DNA of 64,000 nt from Aestuariimicrobium ganziense (lineage in GTDB: Bacteria > Actinomycetota > Actinomycetes > Propionibacteriales > Propionibacteriaceae): the NCBI RefSeq assembly GCF_015352975.1, contig NZ_JACYIZ010000005.1, positions 1 through 64,000 of the forward strand, written 5' to 3'. Position 1 is the first letter of the stretch. Every line of letters begins with the position of its first letter. The position numbers and the translations under genes are program-made. Below the pieces are notes generated by a model. The model was given only the letters and a program-made list of their open reading frames with translations. It did no database searches and was not told the DNA's origin. Below are positions 49,494 through 57,936 of the stretch, piece after piece.

Positions 49494-50228
49494 TCAGGCG
49501 GTGGCGGGGCGGACGAGGATGCGGCCGCACTCCTCGCAGCGCAGCACCTCGTCGGCGGGGGCGGCATTGTAACGGCGCAGGTCGGCCAGGGTGGCCTCGA
49601 GCTGGCAGCCGGTGCAGCGGCCGTCGGCGAGTGCAGCGGCACCCGACCCGATCCGTGCACGCAGGCGCTCGTAGAGGTCGATCAGCTCGGCGGGGATGTC
49701 CTTGGCGGTGAGGTCACGCTCGGTCGCCAACTCGGCCAACTCGGTGTCGATCTTCGCGAAGTGGGCGTTGCGCACCGCGACCTGCTCGCGTCCGGTGGCG
49801 TCGACCTCGGCACGGCGGGCGGCGATGGCGTCGCGCTCGGAGGTGAGGTCTTCGATCACCTGCATGACCTCGAGTTCGTCGTCCTCGAGCTTGGCGATGC
49901 GCACCTTGAGGTGCTCGATCTCGTCGAGCATGCCCGACAACGCCTTGGGGTCGGTGATGGCACCGGCGTCGACGCGCTGCTGGTTGCGGACGAGGCGTTC
50001 GCGGGCTGGGGTGAGGTCGGACTCGAGCCGCTCCTGGTCGACCTCGACGTCGCTGAGGCGGGCGTTGGCTGCGGTGAGCTCGTCGCTGAGCAGGCTGCGC
50101 TGGCGGCCCAGGTCGGCGAGGGTGGCGAGCACCGGAAGGGTGGCGCGACGGTGGGTGGCCTGCGCGATCGAGGTGTCGATGCCGGCCAGGTCGAGCAGTC
50201 GACGCTGGTCGCCCGGTGCTGCCTGCAT
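49494..50228 (-). CDS. Zinc-ribbon coiled-coil protein (C4-type)
   Basis: Protein of 244 aa with a long coiled coil (about residues 40-180; RIAKLEDDELEVMQVIEDL) and a C-terminal zinc ribbon, CTGCQLE ... CEECGRIL. Homologues occur across actinobacteria next to phosphatase or RNase H genes, as here, and the fold resembles bacterial homologues of eukaryotic-type tethering proteins, but the function is unknown. GAGGAA precedes the ATG. Confidence 0.86.
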   Translation of the reverse strand: MQAAPGDQRRLLDLAGIDTSIAQATHRRATLPVLATLADLGRQRSLLSDELTAANARLSDVEVDQERLESDLTPARERLVRNQQRVDAGAITDPKALSGMLDEIEHLKVRIAKLEDDELEVMQVIEDLTSERDAIAARRAEVDATGREQVAVRNAHFAKIDTELAELATERDLTAKDIPAELIDLYERLRARIGSGAAALADGRCTGCQLEATLADLRRYNAAPADEVLRCEECGRILVRPATA

Positions 50229-50291
50229 GCGGGTTCCTCCCCTGTGGTGGTGTGTCTGCGACTCTAGCGGGCAGGCCCTGCCCGCGGGCGG

Positions 50292-50852
50292 TCAGGAGTT
50301 CCAGCGGATGATCGCCGGCGACTCCTTCTCGTAGCCCAGCACCGACACCGAGCCGGTCTCGAGCGGGAACGACTGGCCGCGGGCGATGTCGATGCCGAGC
50401 CAGCACAGCGCCAGCACGCGCAGCGAGTGGCCGTGGCCGAAGACGAGGGCCCGCTCGACCCCGGACTCGTGCACCCGCTCGACCACTTTGGTGAGTCGGT
50501 TGATCACCTGGGTGCGGCTCTCGCCGCCCGGGATGGGGTGGGTCCAGATCCGCCATCCGGGGTGCTGCTCGCGGATCTGCTTCGAGGTCAGTCCCTCGTA
50601 GTCGCCGTAGGCCCACTCGACCAGGTTCTCGTCCACCTCGGCGTCGGGGAACCCGGCCAGTTCAGCGGTGCGCCGGGCCCGGACGCGTGGGCTGGTGAGC
50701 ACCAGCCCGTAGTCGTTGCCGCGCAGGCGCTCGCCCGCGGCCTTGGCCTGGTCGATGCCGTCAGGGAGCAGGTCGAGGTCGGTCACCGAGGTGTGGCGGC
50801 CATTGCGGCTCCACTCGGTGGCACCGTGACGGACGAGGTGCAGTTCGCTCAT
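50292..50852 (-). CDS. Histidine phosphatase family protein
   Basis: Phosphoglycerate mutase-like phosphatase of 186 aa. The catalytic LVRHGATEW is at the N terminus, SPRVRARRTAEL supplies the second Arg, EWAYGDYEGLT the acid Glu, and FGHGHSLRVLAL the second His. The substrate could be a sugar phosphate or cobalamin intermediate; not determinable here. TAGGGT ends 6 bases before the ATG (leaderless). It is the first gene of a run with the zinc-ribbon and RNB genes. Confidence 0.9.
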   Translation of the reverse strand: MSELHLVRHGATEWSRNGRHTSVTDLDLLPDGIDQAKAAGERLRGNDYGLVLTSPRVRARRTAELAGFPDAEVDENLVEWAYGDYEGLTSKQIREQHPGWRIWTHPIPGGESRTQVINRLTKVVERVHESGVERALVFGHGHSLRVLALCWLGIDIARGQSFPLETGSVSVLGYEKESPAIIRWNS

Positions 50853-50968
50853 GCCCCGACCCTAGGCGAGCCGGGTGGACTCCGGGTCGTCCGAGCCCGA
50901 TGCCGGGCGGGGCCACTTGCGTGCAGGCATCCGGGACCTGGGCCCAGGACAGCTTCTGCCGCCGCACT

Positions 50969-50999
50969 GGGGAGTGCTTCCGTACTGGAAGCACTCCCC
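50969..50999. repeat. Perfect hairpin in the 266-bp gap before the SRPBCC gene
   Basis: 13-bp stem GGGGAGTGCTTCC / GGAAGCACTCCCC around GTACT. It lies between divergent genes, so it is more likely a regulatory or repeat element than a terminator. Nothing else was seen in the gap. Confidence 0.6.
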
Positions 51000-51118
51000 A
51001 CGGAGCTGGGCCTGGGGTTCAGGGGAGCTCGCCCGCAGCCTGGGGCGGCTGCACCCTCTGGGGTGGGCTGATCGACCCTTCGGTGGCCCTTGCTCGGGTG
51101 CTCGGGCAGGGTGGAACG

Positions 51119-51574
51119 ATGACTGATGCGACCAAGCTGACCGTCCAGCGCGTCATCGACGCCCCTGCTGACGCCATCTTCGACCTGCTCACCCTGCCCC
51201 AGCGGCACAAGGAGTTCGACGGGTCGGGCTTCATCGTCTCCGACGACCGCACCCAGCGAATCCAGGCGGTCGGTGACGTGTTCACCATGAACATGTCCGG
51301 CGACCACATGGGTGGCGACTACCAGACCGACAACCACGTGATCGCGTTCGTCCCCAACCAGGTGGTGGGCTGGCAGACCGCGCCGGCCGGCACCGAGCCC
51401 AAGGGCTGGAGCTGGGTCTATACCCTCACCGCCCAGGGTCCGCAGAGCACCCAGGTCGAGCTGGCCTACGACTGGTCGAAGGTGGACGACAAGGACATCC
51501 TCGCGATGATGCCGCTGGTCAGCGAGGCCGAGCTGGAGGACTCGCTCAACCAGTTGGCCTCCGCCGTCGCCTGA
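51119..51574 (+). CDS. SRPBCC family protein (polyketide cyclase/START-like)
   Basis: Small hydrophobic-ligand-binding protein of 151 aa with the START/SRPBCC fold: VQRVIDAPADAIFDLLTLP, WQTAPAGTEPKGWSWVYTL and the C-terminal helix SLNQLASAVA. Actinobacterial homologues are numerous and mostly uncharacterised; a ligand cannot be inferred. The start at 51119 is taken because upstream in-frame sequence is the hairpin region. Lies alone between divergent genes. Confidence 0.82.
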   Translation: MTDATKLTVQRVIDAPADAIFDLLTLPQRHKEFDGSGFIVSDDRTQRIQAVGDVFTMNMSGDHMGGDYQTDNHVIAFVPNQVVGWQTAPAGTEPKGWSWVYTLTAQGPQSTQVELAYDWSKVDDKDILAMMPLVSEAELEDSLNQLASAVA

Positions 51575-51673
51575 CCGCACTTCCGCCGCACCGCAGCCCG
51601 CACGGGCACTCGCTTCCGCCGCACGCCCGCGCTTCCCCCGCAGGTGGGGCGCCAGCCACCGGGACGAGCACCC

Positions 51674-52117
51674 TCAGGTCAGCGCGTCGACCTGGATTCC
51701 GGCGGCAGTGAGGATCTGGGCTCCGCTGGGCAACCCCGACTCCACGCGCGCCTGCTCGGCGTAGGCGGTGGCATAGACCACCCTGACCACCCGCCGGGAG
51801 TTCACGATCAGCCGGGCACAGGTGGCGCACGGCTCGTGGGTCACGTACAACGTGTGCCGCTCACCGTTCCAGTTGGCCGCGAGCAGGGCATTCACCTCGG
51901 CGTGGATGAACCCGCTGAGCCCCTGCTCCATCGACTCCCGCTCATTGGGCTCGCCGGCGGCTCGTCCGTTGTAGCCCACCCCGACCACGCGGTTGTTGTG
52001 GTCGAGCAGGCAAGCCCCCACCTGCACCTTGGCGTCGGCGCTGCGGGTCGCCCACAGCGCCGCGGTCGCCAGGCCCAGGTCGTCGAAGCTGGGCCGACTC
52101 GAGGTGGGTCCACTCAT
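51674..52117 (-). CDS. Cytidine/deoxycytidylate deaminase family protein
   Basis: Zinc-dependent deaminase-like protein of 147 aa. The active-site motifs are GFIHAEVNALLA (His ligand and catalytic Glu) and HEPCATCARLIVNS (two Cys ligands), in the layout of dCMP deaminases. Length and NERESMEQGL also fit ComEB/dCMP deaminase. It probably acts in pyrimidine nucleotide metabolism. Its ATG overlaps the stop of the upstream NAT-like gene by four bases, so the pair is coupled. Confidence 0.86.
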   Translation of the reverse strand: MSGPTSSRPSFDDLGLATAALWATRSADAKVQVGACLLDHNNRVVGVGYNGRAAGEPNERESMEQGLSGFIHAEVNALLAANWNGERHTLYVTHEPCATCARLIVNSRRVVRVVYATAYAEQARVESGLPSGAQILTAAGIQVDALT

Positions 52118-53043
52118 CGGTAGCGACTCACCGGGATCCGACCCGACCCAGCCTGGATGTGCCCACCCGATCGCCACAGGTCGACGATCGAGCGGTGCAG
52201 CCGCGACCCGTAGGGCAACTCGTCCAGCATGTAGGGCAACTCCTGGCCCTTGGGCGGCTCGATGTTGAACGCGAAGTAGTAGCCGTCGCGGTCCGAGACC
52301 TGCACTCGTCCCAGGTCCCACAGCGCTTGGAACTTGGCGATGTTGGTGCCGGGCACCAGCTCCTGCAGTTGCGGGTCGAGCAGCCACGAGTGGCAGGTGA
52401 ACCATTCCACGTGCGCCATCTCGGGGTAGTAGCGCGGCATCAGGTCGGCCGCCATCCGGAAGGCCTCCTCAACCGCCTCCGGTCCCAGCGGGCCGGTGTC
52501 AGGAATGTGCACCCCGATCACGTCGACCGCCTCGGCGTCCTCGCTCATGTCGACCTTGTGGTGGCTGAACTCGAACTCCAGGCGCCCCAACCACAGGAAG
52601 CCGTCCGACCACGCGTTGCGCAGCCAGTTCTGGTTGTGGTTCGAGGTGACGCCCTCAACGGCTCGTCCCTTGGCGATCTGGTGGCCGAAGTCGGCCAGTG
52701 CCTGCCACGACAGGTCCTCGGGGATCCCCCGCCGCAGGTGCGCGGCGTGCACCTCGTCGGCGGTCGCCAGCAGCGCCAGCGTCGGCAGTCCCCCGCGCAT
52801 CAGGTCGTGGTCGGCCAGCGAGTCCTCGAACCCGGGGCGGTCGTCGTCGAACACGGTCAGGTACTGCCCGATGTAGGGCAACAGCACCCGGTCGGCCAGG
52901 TCCTGCACGACGGCCAGCTCATCAGGCCTCGTCAGCACCCCGTCGACCAAGCGCTGCAGGGGCTCACGATCGACCTCGTGCACCCCCAACTGCTGCCAGC
53001 GGGTGGGCCAGTCGATCTCATTCAGGCGCTGCGTGACGTCCAT
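52114..53043 (-). CDS. Acyltransferase-like (NAT/GNAT-C) domain protein
   Basis: Protein of 309 aa resembling the two-domain acyltransferases annotated as GNAT-like C-terminal plus N-acyltransferase N-terminal domain. Telling segments are NWLRNAWSDGFLWLGRLEFEF, VIGVHIPDTGPL, VEWFTCHSWLLDPQLQELV and TNIAKFQALWDL. Substrate unknown. TAGGCT ends 6 bases before the ATG (leaderless). It is coupled to the deaminase gene and divergent from pepP. Confidence 0.75.
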   Translation of the reverse strand: MDVTQRLNEIDWPTRWQQLGVHEVDREPLQRLVDGVLTRPDELAVVQDLADRVLLPYIGQYLTVFDDDRPGFEDSLADHDLMRGGLPTLALLATADEVHAAHLRRGIPEDLSWQALADFGHQIAKGRAVEGVTSNHNQNWLRNAWSDGFLWLGRLEFEFSHHKVDMSEDAEAVDVIGVHIPDTGPLGPEAVEEAFRMAADLMPRYYPEMAHVEWFTCHSWLLDPQLQELVPGTNIAKFQALWDLGRVQVSDRDGYYFAFNIEPPKGQELPYMLDELPYGSRLHRSIVDLWRSGGHIQAGSGRIPVSRYR

Positions 53044-53049
53044 GGGCGT

Positions 53050-53059
53050 GAGCCTATGA
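53050..53059. promoter_or_regulatory. Overlapping divergent promoters of the acyltransferase-like gene and pepP
   Basis: Minus-strand TAGGCT (53055-53050) lies 6 bases before the acyltransferase ATG. Plus-strand TATGAT (53054-53059) is a -10 box for pepP, about 50 bases before its ATG with an AGGAG site. The two boxes overlap by two bases, so they should compete. Confidence 0.5.
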
Positions 53060-53107
53060 TGAGCGGTGCCCTGAGCGTCAGGGACCGTCCCCGAACAGGA
53101 GCCAACG

Positions 53108-54607
53108 ATGAGCGACGAGCAGCCGAAACTCCCGAACCGCCAGACTCCGTTCTCCGAGGCGTTCAAGGAGTTCATCTGCACCGACTGGGAGCCCTACTCC
53201 GACGAGTTGCCCGCCCCGGTCGAGGCCGCCGCCTTCGCGGCCCAGCGCCGTGACGCCATCTCGGCCCTGTTCCCCGACGCCCGCATCGTCGTCCCCGCCG
53301 GTGGCCTCAAGGTCCGCTCCAACGACACCGACTTCCGCTACCGCCCGCACTCGGCGTTCGCGCACTTGACCGGCCTGGGCACCGATCGCGAGCCGGACGC
53401 GGTGCTCGTCCTCGAACCGGTCGACGGCCCTGACGGACCGGACGGCCCCGGCGGCCACGAGCCCACCCTCTACTTCAAGCCGCGCGCCCCGCGCACCGAC
53501 CAGGAGTTCTACGCCGACGCCCGCTACGGCGAGATGTGGGTCGGCCAGCGTGAGTCGTTGGACGAGATGGCCGCGCTGTGCGGGTTCGCCTGCGCCCCGA
53601 TCAGCCAGTTGGACGACCACCTCGCCAAGAACGCCGACTCCACCCAGATCAGGGTGCTGCGCGACGCCGACGCCGCCATCACCGCCCGGGTGGACGAGCT
53701 TCGCGCAGGCACCGAGCAGGCCAGCGAACTGGACGACGAGTTGCAGGTCGCCCTGTCGGAACTGCGACTGGTCAAGGACTCCTGGGAGGCCGAGCAGATG
53801 CGCAAGGCCTGTGCCGCCACCGCGATCGGCTTCGAGGCCGTGGTCGCCGACCTGCCCGAGGCGGTCAAGCGTGGACGAGGTGAGCGCTGGGTCGAGGGGA
53901 TCTTCGGCCTGCACGCCCGCCACCAAGGCAACGCCGTCGGCTACGACACCATCGCCGCCGCCGGTGACCATGCCAACACCCTGCACTGGATCGGCAACGA
54001 CGGCGACGTCAAGGACGGCGACCTGCTGCTGCTCGACGCCGGCGTCGAACTCGACAGCCTCTACACCGCCGACATCACCCGCACGCTGCCGATCAGCGGT
54101 CGCTTCACCCCTGACCAGCGCAAGGTCTACGAGGCCGTGCTCGAGGCCCAGCAGGCCGGCATCGACGCTGCCCAGCCCGGTGCCACCTTCTCCGACGTGC
54201 ACGCCGCGGCGATCGCCGTGGTCGCGAAGTACCTGCACGAGTGGGGCATGCTGCCGGTCACGCCCGAGGAGTCGCTGTCGGAGAACGGCGGCCAGCACCG
54301 CCGCTGGATGGTGCACGGCACCTCGCACCACCTGGGCATCGACGTGCATGACTGCGCCCAGGCCCGCACCGAGAACTACCGCCAGGGCGTGCTCAAGCCC
54401 GGCATGGTGATCACCGTCGAACCCGGCATCTACTTCAGGGCAACCGACCTGCTCGTGCCCGAGGAACTGCGTGGCATTGGCGTGCGTATCGAGGACGACA
54501 TCCTGATCACCGAGGACGGCAACGAGATCCTCTCGTCCGCACTGCCCCGCGACCCGGACGAACTGGAGGCCTGGATGGCGCCGCTGATGCGTGGTGAGCA
54601 GGCCTGA
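53108..54607 (+). CDS. pepP: Xaa-Pro aminopeptidase (aminopeptidase P)
   Basis: Cleaves the N-terminal residue before proline. The 499-aa protein has an N-terminal creatinase-like domain and a C-terminal pita-bread domain with the metal ligands: two Asp in LLLDAGVELDSLYTADITR, His in GTSHHLGIDVHD, Glu in ITVEPGIYF and Glu in GVRIEDDILIT. AGGAG lies 6 bases before the ATG. It is followed directly by corA. Confidence 0.93.
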   Translation: MSDEQPKLPNRQTPFSEAFKEFICTDWEPYSDELPAPVEAAAFAAQRRDAISALFPDARIVVPAGGLKVRSNDTDFRYRPHSAFAHLTGLGTDREPDAVLVLEPVDGPDGPDGPGGHEPTLYFKPRAPRTDQEFYADARYGEMWVGQRESLDEMAALCGFACAPISQLDDHLAKNADSTQIRVLRDADAAITARVDELRAGTEQASELDDELQVALSELRLVKDSWEAEQMRKACAATAIGFEAVVADLPEAVKRGRGERWVEGIFGLHARHQGNAVGYDTIAAAGDHANTLHWIGNDGDVKDGDLLLLDAGVELDSLYTADITRTLPISGRFTPDQRKVYEAVLEAQQAGIDAAQPGATFSDVHAAAIAVVAKYLHEWGMLPVTPEESLSENGGQHRRWMVHGTSHHLGIDVHDCAQARTENYRQGVLKPGMVITVEPGIYFRATDLLVPEELRGIGVRIEDDILITEDGNEILSSALPRDPDELEAWMAPLMRGEQA

Positions 54608-54608
54608 C

Positions 54609-55637
54609 GTGGCCGAGGAGGTCGCACGTCCCGCGCAAAGGGCCCCCGATTCGGTGGTGGCCTGGGGGTGGTACCTCGACGGTGTGCGCCAGCCGGTCCA
54701 CACCCTGAAGGTGGCGGTCGAGCGGGCGCATGCCGGTGAGGGTTTCGTCTGGCTCGGCCTCAAGGACCCCACCGACGAAGACATGGCCGGCTTCGCCCGC
54801 AGGTTCGACCTGCACCCGTTGGCCATCGAGGACGCCGTCGAGGGCCACACCCGCAGCAAGCTCGAACAGTTCCACCCGACGCTGTTCGCGGTGCTGTCGA
54901 CGGTGGCCTATGTCGAGCACGAGACCCTGACCGAGTTCAGTGAGATCGTCTCGACCGGGCAGATCATGGTGTTCGTGGGTGAGCAGATGGTGCTGACCGT
55001 GCGCCGCGGCGAGCACACTCCCCTGCGGCACCTGCGTGCCGAGCTCGAGGCGAACCCCGAGTTGCTGGCGCGGGGGCCGAGCTACGTGCTCTACCGGATC
55101 TTCGACACCGTCGTGGACGAGTACCAGCGCGTGGTGGCCCAGATCGAGCGTGACGTCGACTCGGTCGAGGAGTTGGTGTTCTCACGCCAGGGCGCCCACG
55201 AGGTCGACCGGGTCTACCAGCTCAAGCGCGAGCTGATCGACTTCCGCCGCTCGGTGGTCCCCCTGGCCGCCCCACTGAATGCGCTGGCCACCCGCGAGTT
55301 CACCGCTGTCCCCCAGCACGACCGGGACTACTTCCGCGAGGTGGCCGACCACCACACCGAGATCCGTGAGTCCGTCGCCTCGTTCGACGACGTGCTGAGC
55401 ACGCTCTTGCAGGCATCGCTGGCCAGGGCGTCGGTGGCCGACAACCAGGACATGCGCAAGATCTCGGCCGCAGTCGCGATCCTGGCGATCCCGACCACGA
55501 TCGGTGCGATCTACGGCATGAACTTCGACAACATGCCCGAGCTGCGCACCCAGAACGGGTACTTCGTCGTGCTCGCGGTGATGCTGGTCTCGATGGTGGT
55601 CGCCTACCTGTTCTTCCGGCGCAACCGCTGGCTTTGA
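54609..55637 (+). CDS. corA: CorA family Mg2+/Co2+ transporter
   Basis: Pentameric channel for magnesium and cobalt uptake. The 342-aa protein has a large cytoplasmic domain and two C-terminal membrane helices, separated by the selectivity motif YGMNFDNMPEL. The start is uncertain: GTG at 54609, two bases after the pepP stop, is preferred (AGG six bases before), but in-frame GTGs at 54591 and 54594 would overlap pepP. Likely in one operon with pepP. Confidence 0.92.
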   Translation: MAEEVARPAQRAPDSVVAWGWYLDGVRQPVHTLKVAVERAHAGEGFVWLGLKDPTDEDMAGFARRFDLHPLAIEDAVEGHTRSKLEQFHPTLFAVLSTVAYVEHETLTEFSEIVSTGQIMVFVGEQMVLTVRRGEHTPLRHLRAELEANPELLARGPSYVLYRIFDTVVDEYQRVVAQIERDVDSVEELVFSRQGAHEVDRVYQLKRELIDFRRSVVPLAAPLNALATREFTAVPQHDRDYFREVADHHTEIRESVASFDDVLSTLLQASLARASVADNQDMRKISAAVAILAIPTTIGAIYGMNFDNMPELRTQNGYFVVLAVMLVSMVVAYLFFRRNRWL

Positions 55638-55741
55638 GACCTCCGTGATCACGGCGCTGCTGCTCGTGCGGTCTGGCAGGCGCTGCCTAGCCCGTTGGCG
55701 CCTTCCCCTGCACGCTGGGTGCGCAGAAGGGCGGACGAACC

Positions 55742-56093
55742 TCAGTCGGCGACCAACCGGGCGATCACCTTGGGCGCGGGCTGACGCAGTGAACTGAACG
55801 GTGGCACTGCGGTCGCCGCGATCACGATCGCCGCACACACCCCGATCACACCGACCACGACACCCCAGGGCCGCCCGACAGCGAAGGCACCGAACACCTC
55901 GTCGAAGTGCCGCGCCGGGATCACCAGCATCGCCCCGACCATCACGAAGGCCAGCACGGTGGCGGTGCCGACTCGCACTGCCCCGCACCAGCGCTGACAG
56001 TGCAGCGGCGGCGGTGACGATGACGAAGGTCAGCGAGACCGACAGTCAAGCCAACCGTGCTCCGCGCAGTTCGGCCACGTGCAGGGCGTTCAC
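55742..56093 (-). pseudogene. Degenerate membrane-protein gene
   Basis: GTG at 56093 has GGAGGAG upstream and reads VNALHVAELRGARLA, then meets TGA. Past the stop the same frame continues as a hydrophobic helix (LSVSLTFVIVTAAAALSALV), and a shift of one base near 55980 connects to RVGTATVLAFVMVGAMLVIP and a second helix, ending at 55742. The pattern, a short basic start followed by helices, recalls FtsX-type permease termini, but homology is uncertain. A run of nine C bases (56104-56112) lies just upstream. Between 55638 and 55741, and from 56113 to 56228, I see no gene, apart from a possible remnant reading MRHSATEVASAMTQLSEQ on the minus strand. Confidence 0.45.
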
Positions 56094-56228
56094 CGGATCT
56101 CCTCCCCCCCCCGCAGAGCGCAGCCTGGGCGGCCTGCTCGGAGAGCTGGGTCATCGCCGATGCCACCTCGGTGGCGCTGTGACGCATCAGCTGGCCGATC
56201 GGTTGAGCAGACTGAATCGGGCGTGAAC

Positions 56229-56720
56229 TCAGAGCGCAGGAACACCCTTCGAGCGCAGCAGTCGTTCGACCTCACCCACCATGTCGGGGTCGAGAGGACA
56301 CATCACCGCACCGGCCGCAACCCGGCGGTCGACCCCCTGCAGCCAGCGGGAGGCGTGGATCGGGGCAGGCGGAGTGGGGCGCACCACCAGCACCCGACCG
56401 CGTCGTCCGTCGAACACCCCGGCGGCGTCCACCTGGGCCCAGGTAAGCGACCAACTCGCCGCCGCGTTGGGCGCCCAGGCCACCCCCGGACGACGCAAGC
56501 CCTGGTCGTCGCTGAGCAGCACGGCACGCACGCTGCCCCGCCAGATGAACGCCTGACCGAGGAAGACCACCCCCAGGAACAGGCTGATCGCGACGCCGAA
56601 CCAGTCGCCGGCGGCGGCTCGTCCGATCACCACGAACCCCATCAGGATCGCAGACGACATGTTCAGCACGACGATCCACTGGGCCACCCGGTCGGGCATC
56701 CGTGAGACCTGGTCAGCCAT
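56229..56720 (-). CDS. Hypothetical two-helix membrane protein with PH-like domain
   Basis: Protein of 163 aa. Two membrane helices (about residues 13-33 and 37-57) are followed by a beta-rich soluble part (AVLLSDDQGLRRPG, SWSLTWAQVDAAGVF, RVLVVRPTPP) resembling bacterial PH domains of actinobacterial membrane proteins. Function unknown. The start at 56720 overlaps the end of the methyltransferase gene by 8 bases, so the two are probably co-transcribed. Confidence 0.68.
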   Translation of the reverse strand: MADQVSRMPDRVAQWIVVLNMSSAILMGFVVIGRAAAGDWFGVAISLFLGVVFLGQAFIWRGSVRAVLLSDDQGLRRPGVAWAPNAAASWSLTWAQVDAAGVFDGRRGRVLVVRPTPPAPIHASRWLQGVDRRVAAGAVMCPLDPDMVGEVERLLRSKGVPAL

Positions 56721-57357
56721 CGGCGTGCTCCCCTCGTCGTGGCGTGGTCGCCGGGCGGCGTCCGAGCACCTGGATGACCGCCGACAGCCCCTGGTGGCCG
56801 TGGCCCTCGAAGATCCGGCGTTCGAGCACCTTGCAGTCGAGCACCAGGTCGGGCCAGTCGGCGAGCACCCGGTCACGGGTCAGCAGCACCGACTCGTCCG
56901 ACGGGCCGCCGGTCCCCAGTCCGATCTGGGCCGGTGTGTAGGACTCGATGATCAGCGACCCCCGCGCTGACAACTCAGGGGTGAGGGCCCTTCCCACCTC
57001 GGCGCGCAACGCGGCCGGCAGGTGGCAGAAGATCGACACGATGCCGTCCCACGGCCCACGCGCGGCCGGGGAGCCGACGAACTTGGCCAGGTCGGCGACG
57101 TGGGCCTCGATCGTCACGCCGCGGCTCTCGGCCAACCGACGCGCCTTCGCCGCGCCGACCTCGGAGAGGTCGACCGTGGTCACGTCATGGCCCTGCTGGG
57201 CCAGCCAGACGCCGTTGCGTCCCTCACCATCGCCGAGCACCAGCACCCGGGAGCGTCGGGGCAGCATGATCTCGGCCTCGACCAGGAAGTCGTTGGGCCG
57301 CTCGCCGAACAGGTAACGCTCGTCGCGGTAGCGCTCGTCCCAGTGCTGTTGGCTCAC
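56713..57357 (-). CDS. Class I SAM-dependent methyltransferase
   Basis: Methyltransferase of 214 aa. Motif I is VLVLGDGEGRNGVWLAQQG, with VTTVDLSEVGAAKAR and VSIFCHLP following; the layout resembles TehB-like and thiopurine methyltransferase-like proteins. The substrate is unknown. The GTG start overlaps the stop of the upstream stress-protein gene (GTGA). Confidence 0.85.
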   Translation of the reverse strand: MSQQHWDERYRDERYLFGERPNDFLVEAEIMLPRRSRVLVLGDGEGRNGVWLAQQGHDVTTVDLSEVGAAKARRLAESRGVTIEAHVADLAKFVGSPAARGPWDGIVSIFCHLPAALRAEVGRALTPELSARGSLIIESYTPAQIGLGTGGPSDESVLLTRDRVLADWPDLVLDCKVLERRIFEGHGHQGLSAVIQVLGRRPATTPRRGEHADG

Positions 57358-57899
57358 TCGAACATCTTGGCGCGCTGACCCGGCATCTGGGTGAGCAGCT
57401 CGCGTGCCTGGGCCGCCACCTTGTGCTCGCCGAGCACCTCGTACTTGGTGGCCACGGTCTGGGCGATCGAGTTGAAGTCGCGCTTGCCACCGCTCATCGC
57501 GTAGCCCATGGCGCTCGAGACCGCCCCGAACAGCACACCGAAGACCACGCCGGCCAGGATCATCGCCAGCATCGACCCCTGCGTGAACAGCGAGAGCATC
57601 AGGCCCACCAGCAGACCCATGAACACGCCCGAGGTCGCGCCCTGCAGCAGCACACTGCCCCAGGTCTTGCGGCCGGTGACCCGCTCGATGGTCTTCAGGT
57701 CGGTGCCGACGATGCACAACTGGTCGACCGGGAACTTCTGGTCGGCCAGGAAGTCGACCGCCTTGGACGCCTCGTCGTAGCTGTCGAGCACGATGATCGA
57801 CTGCGGGTACTTCAGGGTCAGCAGCGAGGTGAGGGTGGGACGACCTGCCGCACCCAGCGCCGACGTGGTCGGCCCGCCGGGGTTGAGGGGGTTGCTCAT
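57354..57899 (-). CDS. General stress protein 17M-like membrane protein
   Basis: Protein of 181 aa. The N-terminal part has the YflT-like domain (IIVLDSYDEASKAVDFLADQ, VDQLCIVGTDLKTIERVTGR), followed by two hydrophobic segments (GVFMGLLVGLMLSLF, LAGVVFGVLFGAVSSAMGYA). In mycobacteria a homologue sits near the corA/mgtE/mrp block, as here. Role in stress or cation homeostasis is inferred. TAGAGT ends 6 bases before the ATG. Confidence 0.82.
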   Translation of the reverse strand: MSNPLNPGGPTTSALGAAGRPTLTSLLTLKYPQSIIVLDSYDEASKAVDFLADQKFPVDQLCIVGTDLKTIERVTGRKTWGSVLLQGATSGVFMGLLVGLMLSLFTQGSMLAMILAGVVFGVLFGAVSSAMGYAMSGGKRDFNSIAQTVATKYEVLGEHKVAAQARELLTQMPGQRAKMFE

Positions 57900-57936
57900 G
57901 GCTCCACTCTAGGCGGACGAGCCATCGGTCACCTCG

